Source: Streptomyces phaeoluteigriseus
Lineage (GTDB): Bacteria; Actinomycetota; Actinomycetes; Streptomycetales; Streptomycetaceae
Assembly (NCBI RefSeq): GCF_001896135.2
Contig: NZ_MPOH02000015.1
Coordinates: 170,372 to 203,204, forward strand
Direction of reading: 5' to 3'
Length of the DNA: 32,833 nucleotides
A model generated the notes under the pieces. That model was not told the origin of the DNA, searched no databases, and saw nothing but the letters and a program-made list of their open reading frames with translations. Position 1 is the first letter of the stretch. The number at the start of each line of letters is the position of its first letter. This document shows, piece by piece, positions 14,907 to 23,135 of the stretch. Position numbers and translations under genes: made by a program.

Positions 14907-15086
14907 ATGTCCCCGAGTTCTTCAGCCTTTGGTTCCGCGCGGTCTGCTGCCGAGTTGAACGAGCAGATCCGGGCGCTGTGGCTGCGCGCCGGTGGCACCC
15001 TGTCGGCCCAGGAGCGGGCGGAGTACGAGCTGTTGGTGGTGGAGTGGGCCGCGGCGATCCGCGGCGAGGTGGTGAAGGCGGCCTGA
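14907..15086 (+). CDS. 59-aa hypothetical protein behind a DNA-damage-type promoter
   Basis: 59 aa starting MSPSSSAFGSARSAAELNEQIRALW. No membrane segment, cysteine or signal peptide is visible. The body is predicted helical (AAELNEQIRALWLRAGG ... SAQERAEYELLVVEWAAAIRGEV), amphipathic, with two Trp, and could be a helical hairpin that binds a partner. I do not recognise a family. The ATG at 14907 is chosen because a RecA-NDp-like -10 box ends 7 nt upstream; an in-frame GTG at 14877 lies within the promoter motif itself. It stands alone between the RibD pseudogene and the convergent AI-2E permease. The 147-bp gap after it holds nothing recognisable. Confidence 0.75.
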   Translation: MSPSSSAFGSARSAAELNEQIRALWLRAGGTLSAQERAEYELLVVEWAAAIRGEVVKAA

Positions 15087-15233
15087 GGCCACCCCGGTCC
15101 CCGCTCCCCCGCTCACAGCGACCCGGACCATCGCCTCAGCGTCCGGCTCAACACCTCTGTCCGGCCGTCGGCTTGGCGCGCACGTCCAGCCCGCGCACGC
15201 CATTCCCGAACCCTCACCCGCCGCCCTGAACCG

Positions 15234-16340
15234 CTACGACGGCACCACGGCCCCGGCGTCCGCCCCCGACTCCTCGCTGGGGTCGCTGAGTTGCTCCCGC
15301 ACGTAGTTCCAGATCACCGCGAGCACCGCCGCGATCGGTACGGCGAGCAGGCTGCCGACGATCCCGGCGAGGCTGCCGCCGAGGGTGACCGCCAGCAGGA
15401 CCACCGCCGCGTGCAGCCCGAGCCCCCGGCTCTGGATCATCGGCTGGAAGACGTTGCCCTCGAGCTGCTGCACCACGATGATGATGGCCAGCACGAGCAG
15501 CGCGTCGGTCAGACCGTTGGAGACCAGCGCGATGAGGACGGCGACGAACCCGGCGAACAGCGCGCCGATGATCGGCACGAACGCGGAGACGAAGGTCAGC
15601 ACCGCCAGCGGAAGCACCAGCGGGACGTCCAGGATCCACAGGCCGAGGCCGATCAGCACCGCGTCGAGCAGACCGACGAGCGCCTGCGACCGCACGAACG
15701 CGCCCAGCGTGTCCCAGCTGCGCGCGGCCACCGTCGGGACGTCCGCGGCGAACCGGCCGGGCAGCTGACGGGCGAGCCACGGCAGAAAGCGCGGGCCGTC
15801 CTTGAGGAAGAAGAACATCAGGAAGATGGCAAGGACGGCGGTGACCAGGCCGTTGACCACCGTGCTCACTCCCGAGACGACGGTGGTGACCATGTTCCCG
15901 AGGCCGTCCTGGGCGCGGGCGACCGCGCTGTCGAGAGCCTTCGTGATCTCGGCGTCGCCGATGTTCAACGGCGGCCCGGCAGCCCATTCGCGCACTCTCT
16001 GGAGACCTTCGACCACGCCGTCGGTCAACTCCCCCGACTGGGAGGCCACCGGCACCGCGATCAGCGCCACGATGCCCGCGGCGACCAGGAGGAACAGCAC
16101 GGTCACCAACGCCGCGGCGAGGGCCGGCGGCCAGCCGTGCCGGCGCAGGAAGCGCGTCGGGGGCCAGGTCAGGGTGGTGATGAGCAGGCCGACGACGAGC
16201 GGCCAGACGATCGACCACATCTGCCCCAACAGCCATAGCGCGGCCCAGAGCCCCACGAGGAGCAGCAACAACTCGACGGCTATACGTGCCGATGCGCGGA
16301 GCGCGGCGCGGGTCCTCGTGGAACTCAACGTGGCAGACAT
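15234..16340 (-). CDS. AI-2E family transporter (PF01594)
   Basis: 368 aa from the ATG at 16340. About seven to eight membrane helices: two pairs at the N-terminus (VELLLLLVGLWAALWLLG, then IVWPLVVGLLITTL and ALVTVLFLLVAAGIVALIAVP), then an extracytoplasmic segment of about 90 residues, then the C-terminal cluster with FVSAFVPIIGALFAGF and the signature QQLEGNVFQPMIQSRGLGLHA. Members include TqsA and sodium/proton antiporters, so autoinducer export should not be assumed. TAGGGT 7 nt before the ATG suggests a leaderless mRNA. Confidence 0.9.
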   Translation of the reverse strand: MSATLSSTRTRAALRASARIAVELLLLLVGLWAALWLLGQMWSIVWPLVVGLLITTLTWPPTRFLRRHGWPPALAAALVTVLFLLVAAGIVALIAVPVASQSGELTDGVVEGLQRVREWAAGPPLNIGDAEITKALDSAVARAQDGLGNMVTTVVSGVSTVVNGLVTAVLAIFLMFFFLKDGPRFLPWLARQLPGRFAADVPTVAARSWDTLGAFVRSQALVGLLDAVLIGLGLWILDVPLVLPLAVLTFVSAFVPIIGALFAGFVAVLIALVSNGLTDALLVLAIIIVVQQLEGNVFQPMIQSRGLGLHAAVVLLAVTLGGSLAGIVGSLLAVPIAAVLAVIWNYVREQLSDPSEESGADAGAVVPS

Positions 16341-16347
16341 GAGGGAC

Positions 16348-16353
16348 ACCCTA
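16348..16353 (-). promoter_or_regulatory. Leaderless-type -10 box for the AI-2E permease
   Basis: Minus-strand TAGGGT ends 7 nt before the ATG at 16340. No Shine-Dalgarno is seen. Confidence 0.4.
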
Positions 16354-16485
16354 TGGGTACGCCGGTCATGGACACGCACAGCCCGGTCGCTGTTCAGAGG
16401 GTCTGTCCGCGGTTTGCCGCACTGATCGGCCGGACATACCCGCACGGCCCTTGGCGGCACGCCCGCGATGCCCAACACTCGGGCC

Positions 16486-16962
16486 ATGACGCAGCGTGTG
16501 GAGCTCGCCGCCGTGATGGACCGTCTGGCCGTCGACGGTCTGATCACCGACTACGCGGTCGCCGTCGACGACGGCGACTGGGCGGCCTACCGGGAGTTGT
16601 TCACTCCGGACGGGCGGGCGGACTACCGCTCGGCCGGCGGGATCGAGGGAGAGGTGGGAAAGGTCGCCGCGTGGCTCGAGGAGAGCATGCGGCTGTTCTC
16701 GATGCGCCAGCATCTGATCGTCAACCGCAGAGTGCGCTTCGGGGTGCTGGACCAGGACCGGGGCGACTTCGCCCGGGTCCAGGCCGACTATGTGAACCCC
16801 ATGCGGCTGGCCGCCGACGAGGGGCCCGCCACGGCCCCGGACTTCGTGTGCGGCGGCCGGTACGCCTTCGAGTTGCTGCGGACGGAGGACGGCTGGCGGG
16901 TGCGCGAGGTGGTGGTGCGGGAGAAGTGGCGCCGTCAGCCCGGCCAGGTCGGCTCCGGCTGA
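16486..16962 (+). CDS. SnoaL/NTF2-like fold protein
   Basis: 158 aa from the ATG at 16486; another ATG at 16468 would add six residues, and neither has a clear ribosome binding site. The pattern LAVDGLITDYAVAVDDGDWAAYRELFTPDGRADYRSAGG is the N-terminal half of a SnoaL_4-type cone-shaped alpha+beta barrel. It is followed by FSMRQHLIVNRRVRF and, near the C-terminus, YAFELLRTEDGWRVREVVVREKW. Such folds serve as small isomerases, hydrolases or binding proteins; the substrate is not predictable. It is divergent from the AI-2E permease and 90 bp before lnt. Confidence 0.82.
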   Translation: MTQRVELAAVMDRLAVDGLITDYAVAVDDGDWAAYRELFTPDGRADYRSAGGIEGEVGKVAAWLEESMRLFSMRQHLIVNRRVRFGVLDQDRGDFARVQADYVNPMRLAADEGPATAPDFVCGGRYAFELLRTEDGWRVREVVVREKWRRQPGQVGSG

Positions 16963-17052
16963 CCGGACCGCGCCCCGGCCGCCGGAGGCCATCTGGTCGG
17001 AGATCACCCCGGGCGCGCACACTTGAGTGACCACGGGGTAGGGAGGTGCCGT

Positions 17053-18618
17053 ATGAAGACCTTCGGTCACTGGCTCTCCTCCCCGTGGCGGCGCTCGGTC
17101 GTCGCGGCCCTCGCGGGCGCGTTGCCCGTACCCGCCTACCCGGCCCCCGGCCTGTGGTGGTGGGCGTACGCCGCGCTGATCCCCTGGCTCCTGCTGGTGC
17201 GTTCGGCGCCGACGGGGAAGCGGGCGCTGTACGACGGATGGGCCGGCGGGTTCGGCTTCATGCTGGCGATGCACGTGTGGCTGCTGCCGAGCCTGCACGT
17301 CTTCACGCTGGTCCTCGCCGCCCTGCTGGGCGCCCTGTGGGCGCCGTGGGGCGGGCTGGTGCGCGGTTTCCTCGGCGGGGTGCCCTCGCGGGGGCGGGCC
17401 GGGGCCGCTCTGCTGGTGGTGCCCTCGGGATGGCTGGCCGTGGAGCTGGTCCGTTCCTGGCAGGGCCTGGGCGGGCCGTGGGGCGTGCTCGGGGCCAGTC
17501 AGTGGCAGGTGGAGCCGGCGCTGCGGCTGGCGTCGGTCGGCGGGGTGTGGCTGCTGAGCTTCCTGGTGGTGGCCGTCAATGTCGCCCTCGCCCTGCTCGT
17601 CGCGGTTCCGGCGCACCGGGTGGCCCGGCCGTCGGCCGGGCTCGGTGGCGACGCGCCGCGGCGTCGGCCGCGTGGGTGTGGTCGCCGCGGCCGGACGCGA
17701 CGGGCAGGCGCGGATAGCCGTCGTGCAGGCCGGTGTCGTCGACGGGCCCGACCGCCGTTTCGACCGCGAGGAACAACTGACCCGCCGACTCGTCGGGCAG
17801 GACGTCGACCTGATCGTCTGGGGCGAGAGCAGCGTCGGCCACGACTCGGCGACCGGCCCGACCTGGCCCGCCGCCTCGCGGAGCTGTCGCGCGCGACCGG
17901 CGCCGACATCCTGGTCAACGTGGACGCCCGCCGCTCCGACCGGCCCGGCATCTACAAGAGTTCCATCCTGGTCGGACCCGACGGACCGACCGGAGACCGG
18001 TACGACAAGATGCGACTGGTGCCCTTCGGTGAGTACGTCCCCGCCCGCTCACTGCTGGGCTGGGCCACGTCCGTGGGCAAGGCGGCCGGCGAGGACCGGC
18101 GGCGCGGCACGGAGCAGGTCGTGATGAACGCCGGGCCCGGTCTGCGCATCGGGCCGATGGTGTGTTTCGAGACCGCGTTCCCCGACATGAGCCGCCACCT
18201 CGTCGAGGACGGCATCGACGTCCTGGTCGCCGAGTCGTCCACGTCGACGTTCCAGAACAGCTGGGCTCCCGCCCAGCACGCCTCGCTGGGCGCCCTGCGG
18301 GCCGCGGAGACCGGCCGCCCCTTCGTGCACGCGACGCTGACGGGGGTCTCCGCGGTGTACGACGGGAGCGGCGGGCGGATCGGCCCGTGGCTGGGGACCG
18401 ACGCGAGCACCACGGCCGTCTACGAGGTGCCGCTCACCGGCGGTGTCACCCCGTACGTCCGCTTCGGCGACTGGCCGGTCCACGCGGCCCTGCTGGTCCT
18501 CGCGGGGCTCGGCCTGGTGGCGGGGGCGCGGGCGGTCAGGCCGCGCCGGAACGCTCCCGCACCGCTCGGACCACCCGCTCGCACAGTTCGTGAGTCGCCA
18601 GCGCGTCGCGGGCACTGA
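17053..18618 (+). pseudogene. lnt: Apolipoprotein N-acyltransferase with three internal frame changes
   Basis: Lnt N-acylates the lipid-modified Cys of lipoproteins. The start is ATG 17053 behind GGGAGGT. Frame 1 encodes the membrane helices and the end: YDKMRLVPFGEYVP (catalytic Lys about 319) and PMVCFETAFPD (catalytic Cys about 371). Between about 17640 and 17855 the family sequence is in other frames: WVWSPRPDATG in the third frame, then ARIAVVQAGVV ... VDLIVWGESSVGHD in the second, including the catalytic Glu (codon at 17825-17827). Back-shifts need three single-base losses, near 17630-17640, 17701-17706 and 17852. Net loss is 3, so the frame stays open and a naive call is an intact 521-aa protein without its catalytic Glu. 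The end overlaps the convergent oxidoreductase by 83 bp. Streptomyces often carry two lnt genes, so loss may be tolerated. Sequence error is the alternative. Confidence 0.85.
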
Positions 18619-19447
18619 GCGTCCTTCCCGCTCGGACGGCGTCGAGAAAGGCCAGCACGGCCTGCTCGATGCCGCGCTGGCGGGCCACCGGCACCCAGTC
18701 GCCGCGCCGCCGCACGGTCGGCTGCCCCTTGTGGTCGATCACCTCGGAGAGGTTGACGACCTGGCGCTTGGTGTCCTGGCCGGACACCTCCAGGATCTCC
18801 TCGTTGGACCCGCTGAGCCGGTTCATCACCCCGAGCGCGGTGAAGCCGTCCCCGGCGAGCTGGAGGACGACGTGGTGCAGCAGCCCGTCCTCGACGCGGG
18901 CCCGCACGGTCACGTCGTCGACCGGTCCCGGCGCGAGGAAGCGCAGGGTGTCGACGACGTGGATGAAGTCGTCGAGGATCATCGCGCGCGGTTCCTCGGG
19001 CAGCCCCACACGGTTCTTCTGCATCAGGATCAGCTCGCGCGGGTGGTCGGCGCACTGCGCGTATCCGGGGGCGTGACGCCGGTTGAAGCCGACGGCCAGG
19101 CTCGTCCCGCGTTCCTCCGCGAGCGCCACGAGCCGTTCGGAGTCGGCGAGTTCGTACGCCAGCGGCTTGTCCACGTAGGTCGGCACGCCCGCCTCCAGGA
19201 GCCGGGTGACGATCTCCGGGTGGGCGGCGGTGGGGGCGTGCACGAAGGCGGCGTCCAGGCCTTCGGCGAGGAGCGCGTCGAGGTCGCGGTGGCGTTGTCC
19301 GGCCGGCAGACGCAACGCGCCGGCGACCCGGTCTAGAGTGGCCGGGGTGCGCGTCTGGAGATGGAGTTCGATCCCGGGCAGCGCGCCGAGCACCGGCAGG
19401 TACGCCTTCTGCGCGATGTCACCGAGTCCGATGCAGCCGACCTTCAC
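18536..19447 (-). CDS. Gfo/Idh/MocA-family oxidoreductase
   Basis: 303 aa from the GTG at 19447 (VKVGCIGLGDIAQKAYLPVL), with GGAG about 5 nt upstream. The N-terminal Rossmann loop is GLGDIA; DKP in YVDKPLAYELADSERL replaces the usual EKP, a common variant. IHVVDTLRF holds the catalytic-domain His. It is shorter than the other Gfo/Idh/MocA protein in the window and has no tail. It starts 10 bp after the stop of the FAD monooxygenase gene, so the two are likely one operon. Its 3' end overlaps lnt by 83 bp in convergent orientation. Confidence 0.87.
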   Translation of the reverse strand: MKVGCIGLGDIAQKAYLPVLGALPGIELHLQTRTPATLDRVAGALRLPAGQRHRDLDALLAEGLDAAFVHAPTAAHPEIVTRLLEAGVPTYVDKPLAYELADSERLVALAEERGTSLAVGFNRRHAPGYAQCADHPRELILMQKNRVGLPEEPRAMILDDFIHVVDTLRFLAPGPVDDVTVRARVEDGLLHHVVLQLAGDGFTALGVMNRLSGSNEEILEVSGQDTKRQVVNLSEVIDHKGQPTVRRRGDWVPVARQRGIEQAVLAFLDAVRAGRTLSARDALATHELCERVVRAVRERSGAA

Positions 19448-19457
19448 TGGGGCTCCT

Positions 19458-20645
19458 TCACTGCTGGTCCGCGCCTGCCTGCTCGGCAGCATACGGGGCC
19501 TGCGGCGGCCGCCAGCCGACGATCCCGTCGAACCCCCGCAGCAGCAGCCCCGGCCCCGCCGCCGACAAGGCCACGAGCCCCGCGTTGCGTACGGCGACGG
19601 CGACCGGGTTGGCCGTCAGGCTGACGCGGGAAGCCCTGACGGCCTGCCGGGTGACGGACGTCGTACGGGGCAGGCGGGCGGCCGTGTACGCGGGGAGGTC
19701 GGTGTGGTGGTGGGCCAGGACGACGGCGTCCTCGATGGCCTGGTTGCCGCCCTGGGCGAGCCTCGGGGGCATCGCGTGGGCGGCGTCACCGAGGAGGACG
19801 ACGCGGCCCTGGTGGAAGGCGGGCAGGGGCCGGGCGAGGTGGTGCACGTCGTGGCGCAGGACGTCCTCGGGGCGGGCCGCGGCGAGGATGTCGGGGACGG
19901 GACGGTGCCAGTCGCCGAAGCGGCGCAGCAGTTCGGCCCGCTCGTCGGGCGCACGCCCGCCCGCCGGGACGGTGGCCGCGGCGTAGGAGTAGACGCGGCC
20001 GTCCTTGAGCGGGTGCGTACCCCAGATGCTGCCCCGCCCCCACGTCTCCTGCGAGGCGCACTCCACGTCGGGTACATCGATCACGAGGCGCCAGGCGGTG
20101 AAGCCGGTGTAGACCGGGCCGGGGTGGTCCGGGAACAGGGTCCGGCGTACGGCGGAGTGGATGCCGTCGGCGGCGACCACCAGGTCGGCCTCCAGCTCCG
20201 CGTCGGGGGTGGTCACGCGGGCCGGGCGGCCCGCGTCGCCCGGGTCGGCGAGTGTGGCGGGCGAGCCGGTGCGGACGGTGTCCGGCGGCAGCAGGGCGAT
20301 GAGCGCGTCCACGAGGGCCGCGCGGTGCAGCAGAAGCATCGGTCCGCCGAAGCGGGCGCTCGCCGCGTCCGCACGGGTGCGGAAGAGCCGGCGGCCGTGC
20401 GGGGTGCGGACACCGCCGTCGCCGAGCGGGGCACCGAGGTCGCGGATCCGGTCGCCGGCTCCGATCACGTCGAGGGCGCGCAGGGCGTTGGGGCTGAGGG
20501 ACAGCGCCGCGCCGACGGGTTCGACCGAGCCGGCCCGCTCGAGAACGGTCACCTCCCAGCCGCGCCGCAGCAGTGCCGCGGCGGCGGTCAGCCCGCCGAT
20601 CCCGCCTCCGACGACGACGGCCCGCGCCGGTTTCCCCTGTGCCAT
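19458..20645 (-). CDS. FAD-dependent aromatic-type monooxygenase
   Basis: 395 aa, FAD_binding_3 (PHBH-like) fold. The Rossmann motif is AVVVGGGIGGLTAAAALLRRGWEVTVLER (about residues 9-37); the DG motif is VVAADGIHSAVRRTLF, and the GD motif is RVVLLGDAAHAMPPRLAQGGNQAIEDAVVLA. Full length. It probably hydroxylates an aromatic or polyketide-like substrate using NAD(P)H. GAGGGGGAG precedes the ATG at 20645, and minus-strand TAGAGT at 20678-20683 is a plausible -10 box. It is the first gene of a two-gene operon with the oxidoreductase at 18536-19447. Confidence 0.9.
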   Translation of the reverse strand: MAQGKPARAVVVGGGIGGLTAAAALLRRGWEVTVLERAGSVEPVGAALSLSPNALRALDVIGAGDRIRDLGAPLGDGGVRTPHGRRLFRTRADAASARFGGPMLLLHRAALVDALIALLPPDTVRTGSPATLADPGDAGRPARVTTPDAELEADLVVAADGIHSAVRRTLFPDHPGPVYTGFTAWRLVIDVPDVECASQETWGRGSIWGTHPLKDGRVYSYAAATVPAGGRAPDERAELLRRFGDWHRPVPDILAAARPEDVLRHDVHHLARPLPAFHQGRVVLLGDAAHAMPPRLAQGGNQAIEDAVVLAHHHTDLPAYTAARLPRTTSVTRQAVRASRVSLTANPVAVAVRNAGLVALSAAGPGLLLRGFDGIVGWRPPQAPYAAEQAGADQQ

Positions 20646-20685
20646 GTCTCCCCCTCGGCCCGACTCGGTCTGCCTCGACTCTAGT

Positions 20686-20937
20686 GATCGGACGCGGGCG
20701 CCTTCCGTACGGGTCTCCTCACCGAAACCGGCCCGGCCTCCCCCAGGTCGGGCCGGACACCCCGCGACCCGACCGCGAACCGCCCACACCGACCCGCGCA
20801 CACCGACGCCGAGCCCGTCACCATCCCTGACGATCAGACACGGGCACCTCCCGCACAGCTCTCCTCGCCGACGCCGACGCCAGCCCGGCCTCCTCCGGGT
20901 CGGCCTGGACGCACCGCGACCCGGCCGCGGACTGCCC
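20686..20937. repeat. Diverged direct repeat of about 100 bp
   Basis: Copy A (20686-20785) and copy B (20832-20937) align end to end at roughly 80% identity by eye, with one 6-bp insertion in B. They share TCTCCTC, GCCCGGCCTCC and CCGCGACCCG blocks. No conserved reading frame is seen. They lie upstream of the FAD monooxygenase gene. Confidence 0.65.
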
Positions 20938-21368
20938 TCATCGCGCGCGTGCCCTGATGCCGGGCTCGTCCTCACCGCGCCGCCGACCGAGGCGATCTCC
21001 CGACGTCGGCTGCGGCCGGGGCCCCGCCGACGCGCACGCCGGTCCAGAAGGCCCCGTCGGCCGAGCACACGGTGAGCGCCGTCGATCCGGCCCGGTCGCC
21101 GCCGCGGCCCGGACGGCATCTCGCCGTCGTCGAGCCGCAACGGCCCAGCGCGGGCGGGCCGACGGGGCTCGCTGCGCGGGATGCGCGGGCGGTCGGCGTG
21201 GCGCGCGGCGCCGTTGTCGGTTCCGCGGGAGATGCCGGAAGACGGCGGGGCCCCGGCACACCGGGTGGCGGCCCCGCCGGGGCCCCACCCGGTCCCCCTT
21301 TCCCGGCGGAGGTCGCCCACGCGGAAAACACGTGGTGACGGCAGGCCGGGGTGGGCGACCATGCGGGG
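20938..21368. other. 431-bp stretch without a supported gene
   Basis: Open frames exist on both strands, but they are Arg/Pro/Gly-rich, lack family resemblance and lack ribosome binding sites. It could be a decayed gene; nothing specific is visible. Confidence 0.5.
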
Positions 21369-21881
21369 ATGACGACGCAGCGCACCGAGCCCGCCCAGAA
21401 CGCCGACGATCGCACCATGCTGGAGGGCTGGCTGGACTACCACCGGCAGACCCTGGCGTGGAAGTGCGAGGGCCTCACCGACGCCCAGCTCCGCACCGCT
21501 TCCGTGCCGCCGTCCGAGCTGTCGCTGATGGGGCTGGTGCGGCACATGGCGGACGTGGAGCGCGGCTGGTTCCGCAGGGTCCTGGTGGACGACGACCCGG
21601 GCCCGATCTTCTACACCGACGAGGACCGCGACGGCGAGTTCCACCTCACGGAGGACGACACCTGGCAGGAGGCGTACGCCGCCTGGCAGGCGGAGATCGA
21701 CATCGCCCGCCGCAACGCGGCCGACTTCGGGCTGGACGAACTCTCCCGCGGCACGAGCCGGCACACCGGAGACCCGTTCACCCTGCGCTGGATCTACACC
21801 CACATGATCGAGGAGTACGCGCGCCACAACGGCCACGCCGACCTGCTGCGCGAGTGCGTCGACGGCGTCACCGGAGACTGA
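21369..21881 (+). CDS. DinB-like (DUF664) protein
   Basis: 170 aa four-helix-bundle protein of the DinB/YfiT superfamily. The pattern MLEGWLDYHRQTLAWKCEGLTDAQLRT, then LSLMGLVRHMADVERGWFRR and TLRWIYTHMIEEYARHNGHADLLRE is the DUF664 signature. His59 and the histidines at 145, 153 and 156 are candidate metal ligands. Members include thiol-dependent transferases using bacillithiol or mycothiol; a mycothiol link is plausible in an actinomycete but not shown. The start at 21369 is by similarity; a GTG at 21351 would add six residues, and neither has a clear Shine-Dalgarno. Confidence 0.85.
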   Translation: MTTQRTEPAQNADDRTMLEGWLDYHRQTLAWKCEGLTDAQLRTASVPPSELSLMGLVRHMADVERGWFRRVLVDDDPGPIFYTDEDRDGEFHLTEDDTWQEAYAAWQAEIDIARRNAADFGLDELSRGTSRHTGDPFTLRWIYTHMIEEYARHNGHADLLRECVDGVTGD

Positions 21882-21989
21882 CGCCACGTCACCCCGGGCC
21901 ACCGCGCCTCCTCCCCAGGGGGTGCGAGATCACCCGTGCGGGGCATCCTCCGCTTGTCCGCCATGCCTCGATGGGTTGGAGCCAGCAGA

Positions 21990-22476
21990 GTGGCGCGAGT
22001 GCAGCGAACGACGACTACCGCAACGCTTCTGGTGACCGTGGCCGTCTCGGCCCTCGCCGGATGCGTGACCGTCCAGCACCCTCCCGTGCCCGGCCCGCCC
22101 GCGGCCCCGGCCCATCCGTCGGTGCCCCGGTCCGACGGGCGGCGGGACACAGGTGGTGCAGGCACCGGCCCAGGAGGCGCTGGAGATGGTGGGGCCGGAG
22201 CGCGGGCGGGATTCGAAGGCCTCGGCACCGCCGCGGCGGACCGCGGCGCCGGCCCCCGGACAGCCCCCGTCCGCCCACTCGCGCCCGCCGGGCCCGGCAC
22301 ACCCCGGACCCGCCCGGCCGGAACGCCGTCGCCCCGCACAGCCCTTCGTCGAGATTCCCGACGTGAAGGAGGAGGTGCGTGGCCACACCGATGTGTGCAC
22401 CCTCGGCAAGAAGTACGGGGGCTGGCGGGCGGGCAGCCCGGAGGCCGTGATCTGCGAGGGCGCGTACGGCCGTTGA
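21990..22476 (+). pseudogene. Lipoprotein with one frameshift
   Basis: The GTG at 21990 (VARVQRTTTTATLLVTVAVSALAGCVTV) has GGAG 8 nt upstream and a clean lipoprotein signal with lipobox ALAGC. That frame degenerates after about 22131. The family-like remainder, TQVVQAPAQEALEMVGPER then a Pro/Ala-rich linker and PFVEIPDVKEEVRGHTDVCTLGKKYGGWRAGSPEAVICEGAYGR, lies one base later. A single extra base in the G-rich stretch around 22136-22146 explains it. The rejoined protein would be about 161 aa with a small C-terminal domain having two Cys. Function unknown. Real mutation and sequence error both fit. Confidence 0.72.
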
Positions 22477-22539
22477 GACACCTCGGCGCCTCTTGCGCCC
22501 CGGCCGGCCGCCTGCTCACTCGGCTGCTCGGCCACTCGG

Positions 22540-23019
22540 CTACTCGGAGCGGAGGTGGTCCAGCCCGCCCTCTCCCAGCCGCAGCTCCATCCGGCTGATG
22601 GCCGCCCGCACACCGTCGCCGTAGGTGTCGTCACGCAGTCCACGGGCCGCTCTGCGCGCCTTGCGCACATGGGTGCGGGCGGCTTCCGTGCGGCCGAGTT
22701 TGACGTAGTCCGCGGCGAGGTTGAGGTGGAGCGAGGGGTACAGGGCCCGCACCGCGGGCGCCCGCTCGTGTTCCTCCGCCGCGGTCAGCGCCCGCAGGTC
22801 CCAGGCCAGTTCGTCGAACGGGTCGTCCTGGGTGTCGGCGAGGTAGTGGGCGACGGTGCAGCGGTGCAGCGGGTCGCCCTCCTCGCCCAGCTCCGTCCAC
22901 AGCTCCAGCAGGCGGCGCCGGGCCTCCTCCCGGTCTCCCCCGTGGTGCAGCATCACGAGCTGCCCGATCCGGGTCAGTACCGCATCCGGCGCCGGCTGTT
23001 CCTGCCGATGCTCCGCCAC
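22540..23019 (-). CDS. Tetratricopeptide-like helical protein
   Basis: 159 aa from the GTG at 23019, set by the strong Shine-Dalgarno AAGGAGGG just upstream. The sequence is entirely helical and Ala/Arg/Leu/Glu-rich with TPR-like helix pairs: HHGGDREEARRRLLELWTELGEEGDPLHRCTVAHYLAD, LYPSLHLNLAADYVKLGRTEAARTHVRKARRAARGL. It ends LGEGGLDHLRSE. It is probably a protein-interaction module. Conserved among Streptomyces as far as I recall; no specific role known. It lies downstream of ung on the same strand with 116 bp between, and could be carried on the damage-inducible transcript. Confidence 0.8.
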   Translation of the reverse strand: MAEHRQEQPAPDAVLTRIGQLVMLHHGGDREEARRRLLELWTELGEEGDPLHRCTVAHYLADTQDDPFDELAWDLRALTAAEEHERAPAVRALYPSLHLNLAADYVKLGRTEAARTHVRKARRAARGLRDDTYGDGVRAAISRMELRLGEGGLDHLRSE

Positions 23020-23135
23020 GAGCCCTCCTTGCGTTGTTGCGACGACGCTAACCGCAGGCACCGGAGATCCCGGTCAGGCGGCACCGGGCCGGTCCGGCGA
23101 GGGAGCGGCCCGGTGAGAGTCAGGTCGGGTGAGCG

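Noticed and set aside
15304..16238. Plus-strand frame opposite the AI-2E permease
   Set aside because: Highly charged, repetitive shadow frame of a well-supported membrane protein gene.
21072..21338. 89-aa plus-strand frame in the gap before the DinB-like gene
   Set aside because: No ribosome binding site, no family resemblance, composition like other chance frames in GC-rich DNA.
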